Shown: positions 26,881-35,594, numbered from the stretch's first letter. The stretch is DNA of 64,000 nt from Flavobacteriales bacterium (GCA_020635695.1 JACJZH010000006.1:124001-188000); one strand, 5' to 3'. Translations and numbers: made by a program. The notes: a model not told the origin generated them from the sequence alone.

Positions 26881-26885
26881 CTTGG
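26878..26885 (+). promoter_or_regulatory. -7 promoter element TAACTTGG with -33 TTG
   Basis: TAACTTGG ends 4 bp before the ATG at 26890 and includes the stop codon of the preceding gene. A TTG at 26854-26856 is 21 bp upstream, a good -33/-7 pair. Confidence 0.55.
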
Positions 26886-26889
26886 CCCC

Positions 26890-27990
26890 ATGCGGGTGGC
26901 GGTGGTGCACGACTGGCTGGTGGTGAGCGGCGGGGCCGAAAAGGTGACCCGTGAACTGCTGCGCACCTACGACGCCGACCTGTTCGCCCTGGTCGACTTC
27001 CTCGACGACACCGACCGGACGTTCATCACCGGCGGACGTCATGCACGCACCAGCTTCATCCAGCGGCTTCCCTTTGCCCGCAGGCATTTCCGCAACTACC
27101 TCCCGCTCTTCCCCATGGCCATGGAACGACTGGACCTTGGGGGATACGACCTGATCGTGAGCGCGAGCTATGCGGTGGCGAAGGGTGTGCGCAAGCGACC
27201 CGGACAGAAACACGTCTGCTACATCCACACGCCCATGCGATGGGCCTGGGTGAAGGAGGAGGAATACCTCCGCGACCACCGCGTCACCGGTCCGAAGGCC
27301 GCGCTGCTCCGCTGGCAGCTGGACCGGCTGCGCCGCTGGGACCTTCGCACGAACGCGGGAGTGGACCGCTTCGTGGCCAACAGCGCCAACGTGGCCGATC
27401 GCGTGAAGCGCCACTATGGCCGCGAGGCCGACGTGCTGCTGCCGCCGGTGGACCTGGACCTGTTCCCCCTGCATACGGGGCCGCGGGAGCATTTCATCAC
27501 CGCATCGCGCCTGGTGCCCTACAAACGCACCGACCGGATCGTGGAGGCCTTCCGCGCGTTGCCCGACCAACAGCTGGTGGTGACCGGTGATGGTCCGGAG
27601 CTGGAACGGCTGCGACGCTCGGCCCCGGCGAACGTCCGGTTCACCGGTCATGTGGGGCAGCAGGAACTCGTACACCTTCTGCAACGGGCCCGGGCGCTGA
27701 TCGTGGCCGCGGACGAGGACCTGGGGCTGACCCCGCTGGAGGCGCAGGCCTGCGGCACACCGGTGATCGCCCTGCGGAAGGGCGGCTATCTGGAGACCGT
27801 GCCCGGGGGCCTGGGGTGCCGCTTCTTCAATGAGGCCACGCCCGACGCGATCGGCGCGGCGGTGCGGTCGTTCCTGGAGCAGGACGTACCTGCCCAGGCG
27901 ACACAACTCCGTGATCGGATCACGCCCTTCTCCAGCGAACGGTTCCGCGAACGGTTCCGGCAACTTTGTGAAGTCACGCTGCAGGCATGA
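26890..27990 (+). CDS. Glycosyltransferase family 4 (mannosyltransferase-like)
   Basis: A 366-residue GT-B glycosyltransferase. The start MRVAVVHDWLVVSGGAEKV is typical of GT4 enzymes of the WbaZ/mannosyltransferase subgroup, as is CYIHTPMRWAWV. The E-x7-E motif is Glu276 and Glu284 (DEDLGLTPLE). HFITASRLVPYKRTDRIVEAF marks the donor domain. It probably adds one sugar of the lipid-linked oligosaccharide. It overlaps the downstream ligase/polymerase gene by 4 bases (ATGA). Confidence 0.9.
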   Translation: MRVAVVHDWLVVSGGAEKVTRELLRTYDADLFALVDFLDDTDRTFITGGRHARTSFIQRLPFARRHFRNYLPLFPMAMERLDLGGYDLIVSASYAVAKGVRKRPGQKHVCYIHTPMRWAWVKEEEYLRDHRVTGPKAALLRWQLDRLRRWDLRTNAGVDRFVANSANVADRVKRHYGREADVLLPPVDLDLFPLHTGPREHFITASRLVPYKRTDRIVEAFRALPDQQLVVTGDGPELERLRRSAPANVRFTGHVGQQELVHLLQRARALIVAADEDLGLTPLEAQACGTPVIALRKGGYLETVPGGLGCRFFNEATPDAIGAAVRSFLEQDVPAQATQLRDRITPFSSERFRERFRQLCEVTLQA

Positions 27991-29210
27991 CCGGCGCATC
28001 CACCGATCGCTCCATCGTGGCGGCCCGTTGGGCCACCCTTGCCCTGGCGGCCATGCCGGTGCTGGGCATGCGGCCCATGGTGGCGGTGATCGCCGGATGG
28101 CTCGCGGTCGTGGCGTGGCACTTCGTCCGGCATCCCCGGAGGCCGTCTCCGTCGCAGATCCGTTGGACGCTGCTCTTTGGAGCGGGTTTCCTGCTCATGC
28201 TGCTGGACCTGACCCGTGCTACTGAACTTGCAGTGGCTTGGGCGATCGTGGAACGTGGCGCCGCGCTGCTCCTGCTGCCGGTGGGCTTTCTGGCGCTCTG
28301 TGCCCCGGTCGACCTACGTACCAGGCAGCAGGCGATCGATGTGTTCTCCGTGAGCGCCCTGCTTCTTGGCCTGTTCGGGTATGGCCACCTCATCTGGTCC
28401 GGCCCCTCACCACAGTTCGCGGACCACGGGTTGGACGCGTACGCCTTGCGGAACAGCTTCGCCCTGTACACAGGTGTCCACGGGACCTATGCAGCCTACT
28501 TCCTGTACCTGGGGGCCTTGTTCCAGGCGGTCTCCATCCTGGACCACCGGGAAGGGCGCGGATGGCGATCGGTGCTGTTCACCTTGTTGGTGATCATGGG
28601 AGCCGTTCTCGCTGCACGCATGCCCACCATGGCATTCCTGGCGGCACTGGTCGCCATGTGGTGGACCGGTTTGCCGGCGGCCCGTGCGCTGATGGCGACG
28701 GTGGTCGCCTTGGCGGTCATGACGGCACTGACCATGTTCGTTCCCTCCCTGCGCGAGCGGGCGGCACAGGTCTGGACCTCCGAATGGGAGGTACCGACCA
28801 CGCGACCGATCAACTCGGTGAACGTCCGGATCGGGATCACGTACTGCGCGGTCGGCCTGCTCGAGGAACATCCGATCGCGGGCATGGGACTTGCTTCCGT
28901 TCAGCCGGCCATGGATGCCTGTCAGCAAGGCCTCTCCCCTGTCTATGCCGACGAGCAGTATGACACGCACTGCCAACCCCTGCACTGGTGGCTGGCCTTC
29001 GGGCTGCCCGGGCTGGCCGCGTTCCTGGCCCTGTTCCTGTTGCCGCTACGGCTGGCCTGGCGGGAACGGGACACCACCTACGTGGTCTTTCTGGTCTTCC
29101 TCCTGCTGTGTTCGCTCACGGAGAACCTGCTGGCACGCCAGTGGGGCGTGGTGCTGTTCGCGGGCATGAACGCGCTATTGTTCGCCACGCGCCGGCAAAG
29201 GACCGGTTAG
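27987..29210 (+). CDS. O-antigen ligase/polymerase family membrane protein
   Basis: A 407-residue protein with about ten to twelve hydrophobic helices. The long periplasmic loop between helices, with NVRIGITYCAVGLLEEHPIAGMGL and a following Y-x-T-H-C stretch, matches the Wzy_C/WaaL family (conserved G-x-G and H). Such enzymes join or polymerise lipid-linked glycans at the periplasmic face. With an ABC exporter in the same locus, a ligase role is somewhat more likely than a Wzy polymerase role. It starts by ATGA overlap and its stop overlaps the convergent regulator gene by 4 bases. Confidence 0.83.
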   Translation: MTGASTDRSIVAARWATLALAAMPVLGMRPMVAVIAGWLAVVAWHFVRHPRRPSPSQIRWTLLFGAGFLLMLLDLTRATELAVAWAIVERGAALLLLPVGFLALCAPVDLRTRQQAIDVFSVSALLLGLFGYGHLIWSGPSPQFADHGLDAYALRNSFALYTGVHGTYAAYFLYLGALFQAVSILDHREGRGWRSVLFTLLVIMGAVLAARMPTMAFLAALVAMWWTGLPAARALMATVVALAVMTALTMFVPSLRERAAQVWTSEWEVPTTRPINSVNVRIGITYCAVGLLEEHPIAGMGLASVQPAMDACQQGLSPVYADEQYDTHCQPLHWWLAFGLPGLAAFLALFLLPLRLAWRERDTTYVVFLVFLLLCSLTENLLARQWGVVLFAGMNALLFATRRQRTG

Positions 29211-30055
29211 AACGCCAGCCGGCCCTGGGTCTCCATGGCCTTGCGCATGCGGCTCACCTCCTTCTGAAGGTCCATCACCGAGCGGCTCAGGTCGTCGCGC
29301 GTCAGGTTGGGCTCGGGCAGTTCGGGGCTGATGTAGTGGACGAACTTCCACACCTCGAGCACCTCACCGACCGGCACCTCGTAAGGCTGGTACAGCGGGT
29401 TGGTGCTGCAGAGCAACAGGCTGCCCTTCTCCTTCAACTGATCGTAGACCACCTTGAACACGATGCCCTCCTCCTTGGTGACCACGATGTAGGGCTGGCC
29501 GTCGCGGATGGTGTGCCAGTTCTGCACGTACTCGCCGGTGACCCACGCACCCTCGTTCACGGGCGGCATGCTGTCGCCACTGATCTGGAAGGTGCGGTAC
29601 TTCTTGTCCCGGCTCAGGAAGGGCATCTGGAAGGTGGGCAGGATGCTGATGTACTCGGGATCGGCGTAGCCCGTCCGGTAGCCCGCCTTGGCCTTCTCCG
29701 GGACCAGCTCCACGTTCTCGCGGTCCTCGGCGTCCACGGTGGTGGCCAGCACGCGCAGGCGCTTTCCCGTGAGGTCGATGTCCCAACCCCGCTCCAGGCT
29801 GCTGAGCTGGCTCTCGCTGAGCTCGGTGAGGTCGTACTTCAGCAGCTTGTCGGTGCTCACCTTGAAGTAGTCGCTGACCCGCAGCAGCAGATCGAAGGGC
29901 GGCTCGGCGGTGCCGTTCTCATAGCCGCTCCAGGAGGAGCGTTTCACATCCAGCGCCACCGCCACCTCCTCCTGGGAACGGCTCCGGCGGGTGCGCAGCA
30001 ACTTGATGTTCGGTCCGAAGTACGTGGGGTTGGAACGGGTCTTCGCGGCGGCCAT
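29207..30055 (-). CDS. LexA-like XRE regulator with S24 autoprotease domain
   Basis: A 282-residue regulator. Residues ~14-70 are an XRE helix-turn-helix (IKLLRTRRSRSQEEVAVALD, SSWSGYENG). Residues ~118-240 are an S24 peptidase fold with catalytic Ser162 (SGDSM) and Lys201 (IVFKVV). An Ala-Gly pair at 124-125 (EKAKAGYR) lies 38 residues before the serine, close to the LexA cleavage-site spacing. The family normally represses DNA-damage or stress genes until self-cleavage. The C-terminal ~45 residues form a charged helix. Inverted repeats over its own promoter suggest autoregulation. Confidence 0.85.
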   Translation of the reverse strand: MAAAKTRSNPTYFGPNIKLLRTRRSRSQEEVAVALDVKRSSWSGYENGTAEPPFDLLLRVSDYFKVSTDKLLKYDLTELSESQLSSLERGWDIDLTGKRLRVLATTVDAEDRENVELVPEKAKAGYRTGYADPEYISILPTFQMPFLSRDKKYRTFQISGDSMPPVNEGAWVTGEYVQNWHTIRDGQPYIVVTKEEGIVFKVVYDQLKEKGSLLLCSTNPLYQPYEVPVGEVLEVWKFVHYISPELPEPNLTRDDLSRSVMDLQKEVSRMRKAMETQGRLAF

Positions 30056-30059
30056 GGTC

Positions 30060-30090
30060 GTGACGGTTTGCTCGTCACAAAGATGATCAT
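30060..30090 (-). promoter_or_regulatory. Putative operator and promoter of the XRE/S24 gene
   Basis: The minus-strand -7 element CATCTTTG (30085-30078) is 22 bp before the ATG. Arms GTGACG (30060-30065) and CGTCAC (30073-30078) form an inverted repeat around the predicted start site. A separate ATGATCAT palindrome (30083-30090) overlaps the -7 element. This layout fits autorepression, but no binding data can be inferred. Confidence 0.4.
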
Positions 30091-30113
30091 TATCCCGTCA
30101 TTCTCCAAATCCC

Positions 30114-30476
30114 CTACCGCGGCCCTTGGCGACCGATCCACCCCAGGTGGGTGTGCTGGAAGGAGTCCGGGAACTTCAAACCATAACCCAGCATCCTGTC
30201 CAGTGCGGCATGGCCGAACATGGCCAACCCCAGCCACAGCAAGGGGTTCACGACCAGCAGCACGCCGGCGGCGGCCAGGGCTATCGCCAGCCCCTTGTGG
30301 TGCAACAGGTTGTAGGTGAAGGCACCGGTCCGGGGACCGGCCAGGTAACCCAGCATGCCGACGTCCGGCCCGATCGCGAGCACCAGGTACCAGTACCAGG
30401 CGGCCTGGAAGTCGGCCAGCAGGAAGACCGCGGCGACCAGCTGCACCAGTTCCTCCAGACGCAGCGTCCACTTCAT
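30114..30476 (-). CDS. DUF4260 family small membrane protein
   Basis: A 120-residue membrane protein starting MKWTLRLEELVQLV (ATG 30476). About four hydrophobic segments are followed by the family's conserved end: FGHAALDRMLGYGLKF and FQHTHLGWIG. This motif is the DUF4260 signature; function is unknown. The longer frame to 30506 would start inside a repeat array and is not used. It is downstream of exonuclease III on the same strand, separated by the octamer repeat. Confidence 0.85.
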   Translation of the reverse strand: MKWTLRLEELVQLVAAVFLLADFQAAWYWYLVLAIGPDVGMLGYLAGPRTGAFTYNLLHHKGLAIALAAAGVLLVVNPLLWLGLAMFGHAALDRMLGYGLKFPDSFQHTHLGWIGRQGPR

Positions 30477-30490
30477 TCCGGAAGTCCCTT

Positions 30491-30580
30491 CATTCCCCAT
30501 TTCCACATCCCCTCATTCCCACATCTCCACATTTGCACATCCCCACATCCCCACATTTCCTCATTCCCACATCACCACAT
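30491..30580 (-). repeat. Degenerate 8-bp tandem repeat array (RATGTGGR)
   Basis: Read on the minus strand, about ten consecutive 8-base units resemble GATGTGGG, AATGAGGA, AATGTGGG, GATGTGGG, GATGTGCA, AATGTGGA and so on. The array starts at the stop codon of exonuclease III (ATG TGG TGA) and ends just before the DUF4260 start. It is strongly strand-asymmetric (G/T versus C/A). It is neither CRISPR-like nor a hairpin. ATG-rich G/T repeats of this sort are seen between genes in some Bacteroidota, without a known role. Confidence 0.8.
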
Positions 30581-31333
30581 GATACCCACCGGACAGTGGT
30601 CGCTGCCCATCACCTCGTTCAGGATGAAGGCGTCCTTCACCTTGCCTTCAAAGCCCTTGCTCACCAGCACGTAGTCGATGCGCCAGCCGATGTTCTTGCC
30701 TCTGGCTCCTGCCCGGAAGCTCCACCAACTGTACTTGACCTCCCCGGGGTGCAGGTGGCGGAACGTGTCCACGAATCCGGCCTCGACCAAGGCGTCCAGT
30801 CCATCGATCTCCGTCTGTGTATAGCCGGCGGTCTTGTTGTAGTTGGCCTTGGGGCGGGCGATGTCGATCTCGCGATGGGCCACGTTCAGGTCGCCGCAGA
30901 AGAGCACGGGCCGGTCGCCGGAGGCCAATTGTACCAGGTGGGCACGCAGGGCATCGTCCCACTGCTTGCGGTAGTCGAGCCGGCGCAGGTCCTGTCCGCT
31001 GTTGGGCACATAGGCGTTCACCACGATGTGGTCCGCGAACGTGGCGGTGATCACCCGGCCTTCCTGATCGTGTTCCTCCTGCCCGATGCCGAGATCGACC
31101 CGGACGGGCTCCTCCCGGCAGAGGATGGCGGTCCCGCTGTAGCCCTTGCGTTCCGCGGAATGCGCATGCACATGATAACCGTCCAGACCCTCCAGCGCTT
31201 CCTTCACCTGATCGGGGGTGGCCTTGGTCTCCTGGAGGCACACGATGTCCGCGTCCAGTTCGTGCAGGGTCTCACGCAGGCCCTTGGTGGCACTGGCGCG
31301 GATGCCGTTCACGTTGAAGGAGATCAGCTTCAT
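30572..31333 (-). CDS. xth: Exodeoxyribonuclease III / AP endonuclease
   Basis: A 253-residue enzyme of the ExoIII/APE1 family, which nicks DNA at abasic sites and digests 3' ends in base-excision repair. Signatures: MKLISFNVNGIRA start, CLQETKA with metal-ligand Glu, GYSGTAIL, FCGDLNVAHREIDI (Asp/Asn pair), YSWWSFR and GSDHCPVGI with the catalytic Asp-His near the C terminus. The start is ATG 31333, where a -7-like element ends 6 bp upstream; the frame extends to 31372 but with no conserved residues. The last codons are the first unit of an octamer repeat. Confidence 0.95.
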   Translation of the reverse strand: MKLISFNVNGIRASATKGLRETLHELDADIVCLQETKATPDQVKEALEGLDGYHVHAHSAERKGYSGTAILCREEPVRVDLGIGQEEHDQEGRVITATFADHIVVNAYVPNSGQDLRRLDYRKQWDDALRAHLVQLASGDRPVLFCGDLNVAHREIDIARPKANYNKTAGYTQTEIDGLDALVEAGFVDTFRHLHPGEVKYSWWSFRAGARGKNIGWRIDYVLVSKGFEGKVKDAFILNEVMGSDHCPVGIMW

Positions 31334-31339
31334 GACCGG

Positions 31340-31347
31340 CGAAGGTC
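31340..31347 (-). promoter_or_regulatory. -7 element GACCTTCG (exonuclease III)
   Basis: Minus-strand GACCTTCG ends 6 bp before the ATG at 31333. Position 1 is G instead of T. Confidence 0.35.
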
Positions 31348-31380
31348 CGAGATCTCCGGAAAGGGATGCCATGCCCCGAT

Positions 31381-31388
31381 TACCTTGC
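31381..31388 (+). promoter_or_regulatory. -7 element TACCTTGC
   Basis: TACCTTGC ends 7 bp before the ATG at 31396; divergent from the exonuclease promoter 33 bp away. Confidence 0.5.
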
Positions 31389-31395
31389 GGCCATC

Positions 31396-32016
31396 ATGAG
31401 CGAGGACAGCGAAAAGCGGCCACACCCGGTCGATGACCCCGCACCGGTGCCCGTGGGGCAGTTGCAGACCTACGAGGACGTGGACCCGTACAGCGCGGAC
31501 CACCGCGACTACGTGTTGATGCAGAGCCGGGTGAACCTGATGGCGAGCAGCCAGATGGCGGACGTGAAGGCCAACCTGATCCTGACCCTGTCCGCGATCA
31601 TGCTGCAGTTCGGACTGACCAAGGTGACCAACCACGAGCTGGCAGGAAGCCACGTTCCGTATTGGGCGGTCGTCATCGGCTCGCTGCTCACCATCATCCT
31701 GTGCGGGTATTCCACCCTGCCCACGGCGAGCTTCCGATTGCGCCAGTACGGTGATAACGAACCATTGCCGAAGGGGTTCAGCCTCCTGTTCTTCGGGTCC
31801 TTCACCCGCCTGCCGCTGCCGCGGTTCAAGCGGATGATGCACGACATGCTGAGTTCGCCCCCCCGGACGCATGATGCCATCCTGGATGAGCTCTATGGGC
31901 ATGGCCAGTACATCCAGCGGAAGAAGTACCTGCCGTTGCGGCTGGCCTACATCGCCTTCCTCTCCACCTGGGTGGTGTCGGCGGTCCTCTACGTCACCCT
32001 GGGCGGGGTGGACTGA
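31396..32016 (+). CDS. PycTM-like (DUF5706) membrane protein
   Basis: A 206-residue membrane protein. The sequence SQMADVKANLILTLSAIML at ~51-69 has the A-D-x-K-A-N motif entering a helix that is characteristic of the DUF5706/PycTM family, the membrane effectors of Pycsar anti-phage systems. A second hydrophobic helix is at ~90-110 and another at ~183-202, with a basic R/K-rich segment between (FKRMMHDML). No pyrimidine cyclase gene lies next to it, so this is an orphan or a housekeeping homologue. The chosen start is 31396, not the in-frame upstream codon at 31366, because of the -7 element. Confidence 0.55.
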   Translation: MSEDSEKRPHPVDDPAPVPVGQLQTYEDVDPYSADHRDYVLMQSRVNLMASSQMADVKANLILTLSAIMLQFGLTKVTNHELAGSHVPYWAVVIGSLLTIILCGYSTLPTASFRLRQYGDNEPLPKGFSLLFFGSFTRLPLPRFKRMMHDMLSSPPRTHDAILDELYGHGQYIQRKKYLPLRLAYIAFLSTWVVSAVLYVTLGGVD

Positions 32017-32070
32017 GGAAGTTCCCTTGGAATTCATCCTGGCTTAAACCCGGAGGGAGACCGGGGGTCC

Positions 32071-32078
32071 TACCTTGC
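32071..32078 (+). promoter_or_regulatory. -7 element TACCTTGC
   Basis: TACCTTGC, 23 bp before the ATG at 32102 of the DUF1800 gene. Confidence 0.5.
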
Positions 32079-32101
32079 ATAGGTCCCGATCCGCCCGCGC
32101 C

Positions 32102-33760
32102 ATGAGCCTTGCCCCGTACTCCGGTCCCTTCGGCCGCCCCGAGCTGATCCACCTGCTGCGCCGCACCCTGTTCGGCGTGTCGCCGGGCGACCTGTCCCAC
32201 TTCGACGGCATGTCCCTGAACCAGGTGGTGAACGAGCTGCTCACCTTCACCAACACCACCACCCCACCGCTGAAGACCTACGCGCTGCCGGTGGGCGGGC
32301 AGCCCGACCCTACGGCCGTGGACCCGGACGTACCCTTCGGCACCACCTGGACCACGGTGCCCATCGACCCCAACCTGAACCCCAATCCCAGCGGGTTCAG
32401 GCGCCAGAGCTTCATGTCCTGGTGGGCCGGCAACATGCTGCAGCAGGAACGGAACATCCGGGAGAAGCTGGTGCTCTGTTGGCATACCAACCTGGCCACT
32501 CAGGCAAGCACCGTGCAGGTGGCGGAGCCCGTGTACCAGATGAACCAGCTGCTCAGGGACAACTGCCTGGGCAACTACCGGCAACTGATGTACGACGTGT
32601 CGGTGTCACCGGCCATGCTCATCTACCTGAACGGCTACCTGAACAACGTCTTCGCGCCGGACGAGAACTATGCCCGGGAACTGATGGAGCTCTTCACCCT
32701 GGGCGAGGGATCGGGCTACACCGAGGACGACGTGCAGGCCGCGGCCCGGGTGCTCACCGGCTGGTCCATCCAGTTCCAGAACAACGGCGTGCCCATCATC
32801 CCGCAGACCACCTTCATTCCCTTCCTGCACGACACCACGGACAAGACCTTCAGTCCGTTCTTCAACAACGCGACCATCACCGGGCAGACCGGCGCCAACG
32901 CCGGCGCCACCGAGCTGAACGCCCTGCTGGACATGATCTTCCAGAACGAGGAGGTGTCCAGGCACATCTGCCGGAAGCTCTATCGCTTCTTCGTGCATGG
33001 CGGGATCGATGCCGCGGTGGAGGCGGACATCATCGAGCCCCTGGCCCAGGTGTTCCGCGACAACGCCACGGCCCCGGACCAGCTGCGCATCGTGATGGAG
33101 ACCCTGCTGCTGTCGGAGCACTTCTTCAGCAACGACGTGCGCGCCTGCATGGTGGGCAGCCCTGCCGACTTCGTGATCGGGACCATGCGCACCTTCGGCC
33201 AACCGCTGCCGGATGCCAGTACGCTGGAGGCCCAGTACCTCGTGTGGCGGGACACGTTCTACGGCATGGCCTATGCCGGCCTGGAACTGGGAGAACCGCC
33301 GAACGTGGCAGGCTGGGCGGCCTGGCACCAGTTCCCCCAGTACGATGAGCTGTGGATGGACAGCGCGAGCTATGCGGGCCGGAAGGACCTCTACGAACTG
33401 ATCAGCTACGTAGGGCTGAGCACGCCGAACAACCTGGTGGAACCGCAGAGCGAAGGGCTGAACTTCAAGATCTCCTTCTTCGACTTCGTACAGCAGCTCT
33501 CCGACCCAGGCGACCCCAACGTGCTGGTGGCCGAGGCCGCGGAACTGCTCTTCGGGGTGCCGGTGAGCCAGTCCGTACGCGACCAGCTGAAGACCAACTA
33601 CCTGCTGTTCGGCCAGCTGAGCGACAGCTACTGGACCACGGCCTACTTCACCTACGCGGCCGACCCGAACACCACCGACCCGGCGGCCCAGTTGGTGCCC
33701 ACGCTGCTGCTGCTGATGTTCCTGGACATGCAGGGCGCCGCCGAACGCCACCTGATCTGA
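32102..33760 (+). CDS. DUF1800 family protein
   Basis: A 552-residue protein with the DUF1800 hallmarks: LIHLLRRTLFGVSPGDL near the N terminus, NYARELMELFTLGEG at residues 189-203 and VQAAARVLTGWSI. No obvious signal peptide is present at the chosen ATG. DUF1800 genes are almost always followed by a DUF1501 gene, as here (12 bp gap). The two products are thought to act together, probably in the envelope, but the biochemical function is not established. Confidence 0.9.
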   Translation: MSLAPYSGPFGRPELIHLLRRTLFGVSPGDLSHFDGMSLNQVVNELLTFTNTTTPPLKTYALPVGGQPDPTAVDPDVPFGTTWTTVPIDPNLNPNPSGFRRQSFMSWWAGNMLQQERNIREKLVLCWHTNLATQASTVQVAEPVYQMNQLLRDNCLGNYRQLMYDVSVSPAMLIYLNGYLNNVFAPDENYARELMELFTLGEGSGYTEDDVQAAARVLTGWSIQFQNNGVPIIPQTTFIPFLHDTTDKTFSPFFNNATITGQTGANAGATELNALLDMIFQNEEVSRHICRKLYRFFVHGGIDAAVEADIIEPLAQVFRDNATAPDQLRIVMETLLLSEHFFSNDVRACMVGSPADFVIGTMRTFGQPLPDASTLEAQYLVWRDTFYGMAYAGLELGEPPNVAGWAAWHQFPQYDELWMDSASYAGRKDLYELISYVGLSTPNNLVEPQSEGLNFKISFFDFVQQLSDPGDPNVLVAEAAELLFGVPVSQSVRDQLKTNYLLFGQLSDSYWTTAYFTYAADPNTTDPAAQLVPTLLLLMFLDMQGAAERHLI

Positions 33761-33772
33761 TCCGCACCAGCC

Positions 33773-35353
33773 ATGAAAAGAAGGGACTTCCTCCGCTCCA
33801 CCTCCCTGGCCACGCTGGGCGGCTTCACCGTGCGCAGCTTCTCCAATCCCCTGGTGGAAGCGCTCCGCTCCAGCACCGCCGACGATCGGGTATTGGTGGT
33901 GGTGCAGCTGTTCGGCGGCAATGATGGGTTGAACACCGTGATCCCCCTGGACCAGTATTCCCTGCTCAGCCAGTTCCGCAACAACGTGCTGATCCCCGAC
34001 ACGCAGGTGCTGCCGCTTTCCGGACTGCCCGCCACGGGCCTGCATCCGGCCATGACCGGCATCAAGGACCTGTGGGACGACGGCAAGTTGTCCATCGTGC
34101 AGGGCGTGGGGTACCCGAACCCCAACTTCTCGCACTTCCGCAGCACGGACATCTGGGAGACCGGAGCCGACAGCAACATGGTGTTGGACTCCGGCTGGCT
34201 GGGGCGCTACCTGAACATGGAGTACCCCAACTACCCCGTGGGCTATCCCAACACCGACGTGCCCGATCCCTTGGCCATCCGCATCGGTGGGCCGGTGAAC
34301 CTGGGGCTGCAGCACATGGGCGTGAACATGGGCGTGGCCATCAACAACACGGACGACCCCTTGAACCTGGTGGGCAGCATCTACCAGGACCCGGTGACGG
34401 CCGACTGCAAGGGCGAGAAGCTCGACTTCGTACGCACGGTGCAACGCCAGACGGACGAATACGGCGACGTGATCGAGGCCGCGGCCAACGCCGGCTGCAG
34501 CATGAGCTCCATGTACCCCACAGGCAACCAGCCGGGTGCCCAACTGGGCCAGGCGCTCAAGATCGTGGCGCAGCTGATCTGCGGCGGGCTCAAGACCCGC
34601 ATCTATTGGGTCAGCGACACCGGCTTCGACACCCATGCCCAGCAGGTGGTGGACAACGACCACACCCAGGGCATGCATGCCGACCTGCTGCAAGGGGTGA
34701 GCGACGCGATCCGCGCCTTCCAGGACGACCTGGAACAGATCGGCATCGAGGACCAGGTGCTGGGCATGACCTTCAGCGAGTTCGGGCGCAGGATCTACAG
34801 CAACAGTTCCGGTGGTACCGACCACGGCAGTTCCCTGCCCATGTTCCTCTTCGGTACCCAGGTGATCCCGGGCATGCTGGGCACCAACCCGCAGATCGAC
34901 CCCAACAGCACGCAGAGCACGAACCTGCCCATGCAGTATGACTTCCGCTCGGTGTACGCTTCGGTGCTGAAGGACTGGTTCTGCCTGGACACCGTGGACG
35001 TGGACACCGTGCTGCTGAACACCTTCCAGCCGCTCACGCTCGTGGATCCCGCCGGATGCCTCTCGAGCAGCGTGCACGAACTGAACCAGGCCGCGGGCAC
35101 TTCGCTCCTGGACGTGTACCCGAACCCCTTCGTGGAACGCACCACACTACGCTTCACCTCCGGTGGGGGGCGGGTGCTGATCCAGCTGTTCGACGAGCAG
35201 GGGCAGTTGATGCGCACCCTGCACCACCGCGAGACCCCGGCCGGCACACACACGCTGGACGTGGACCTCGGGCCGTTGCCCGTGGGCGTGTACTACTGCC
35301 GCCTGCAGGAAGGGGCCCGGCAGCAATTGAAGCACCTGCTGAAGGTGCGCTAG
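33773..35353 (+). CDS. DUF1501 family protein with type-A T9SS sorting domain
   Basis: A 526-residue protein. The start MKRRDFLRSTSLATLGG looks like a Tat-type signal, though without a clear twin-arginine hydrophobic match. The body carries DUF1501 motifs: VVVQLFGGNDGLNTVIP, ALRIGG-like ADPLAIRIGGP region, MTFSEFGRRIYSNSSGGTDHG. The latter is the sulfatase-superfamily metal-site style end (G-T-D-H-G). The last ~80 residues are a type-A sorting domain (DVYPNPFVERTTLRF, TLDVDLGPLPVGVYYCRL). It is therefore probably exported by T9SS. It pairs with the DUF1800 gene. Confidence 0.9.
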   Translation: MKRRDFLRSTSLATLGGFTVRSFSNPLVEALRSSTADDRVLVVVQLFGGNDGLNTVIPLDQYSLLSQFRNNVLIPDTQVLPLSGLPATGLHPAMTGIKDLWDDGKLSIVQGVGYPNPNFSHFRSTDIWETGADSNMVLDSGWLGRYLNMEYPNYPVGYPNTDVPDPLAIRIGGPVNLGLQHMGVNMGVAINNTDDPLNLVGSIYQDPVTADCKGEKLDFVRTVQRQTDEYGDVIEAAANAGCSMSSMYPTGNQPGAQLGQALKIVAQLICGGLKTRIYWVSDTGFDTHAQQVVDNDHTQGMHADLLQGVSDAIRAFQDDLEQIGIEDQVLGMTFSEFGRRIYSNSSGGTDHGSSLPMFLFGTQVIPGMLGTNPQIDPNSTQSTNLPMQYDFRSVYASVLKDWFCLDTVDVDTVLLNTFQPLTLVDPAGCLSSSVHELNQAAGTSLLDVYPNPFVERTTLRFTSGGGRVLIQLFDEQGQLMRTLHHRETPAGTHTLDVDLGPLPVGVYYCRLQEGARQQLKHLLKVR

Positions 35354-35594
35354 GCGGAACGGGGAAGGGCGAGCCATCCAGCCGTGGAGGCCAGGTGCAG
35401 GTAGATGCCGCAATGACCGCACGTTGAGCGCTGGAGTGATCTTGAAGGATGCGGTATCCCAGGCTCTTGAAGGACGATGTCCATCTGGAGCGCTTCCTAC
35501 TGGCCGATCGTTCGGAATGCTCGTACGGACTTGCGGAACAAAGACATAATACAAGTATGATGCATCCTGAACCTCGCCTCTCGATCATCGACCA
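35354..35594. other. Intergenic region without recognised gene
   Basis: About 240 bases after the DUF1501 gene. It has lower GC toward its right end than the surrounding genes. Short frames here show no conserved motif. I see no hairpin with a T tract. Confidence 0.5.

Noticed and set aside
30491..30580. CRISPR array
   Set aside because: Units are only 8 bp, directly adjacent, without spacers.
32606..35077. An 823-codon open frame on the minus strand across DUF1800/DUF1501
   Set aside because: Antisense shadow of two recognisable families.
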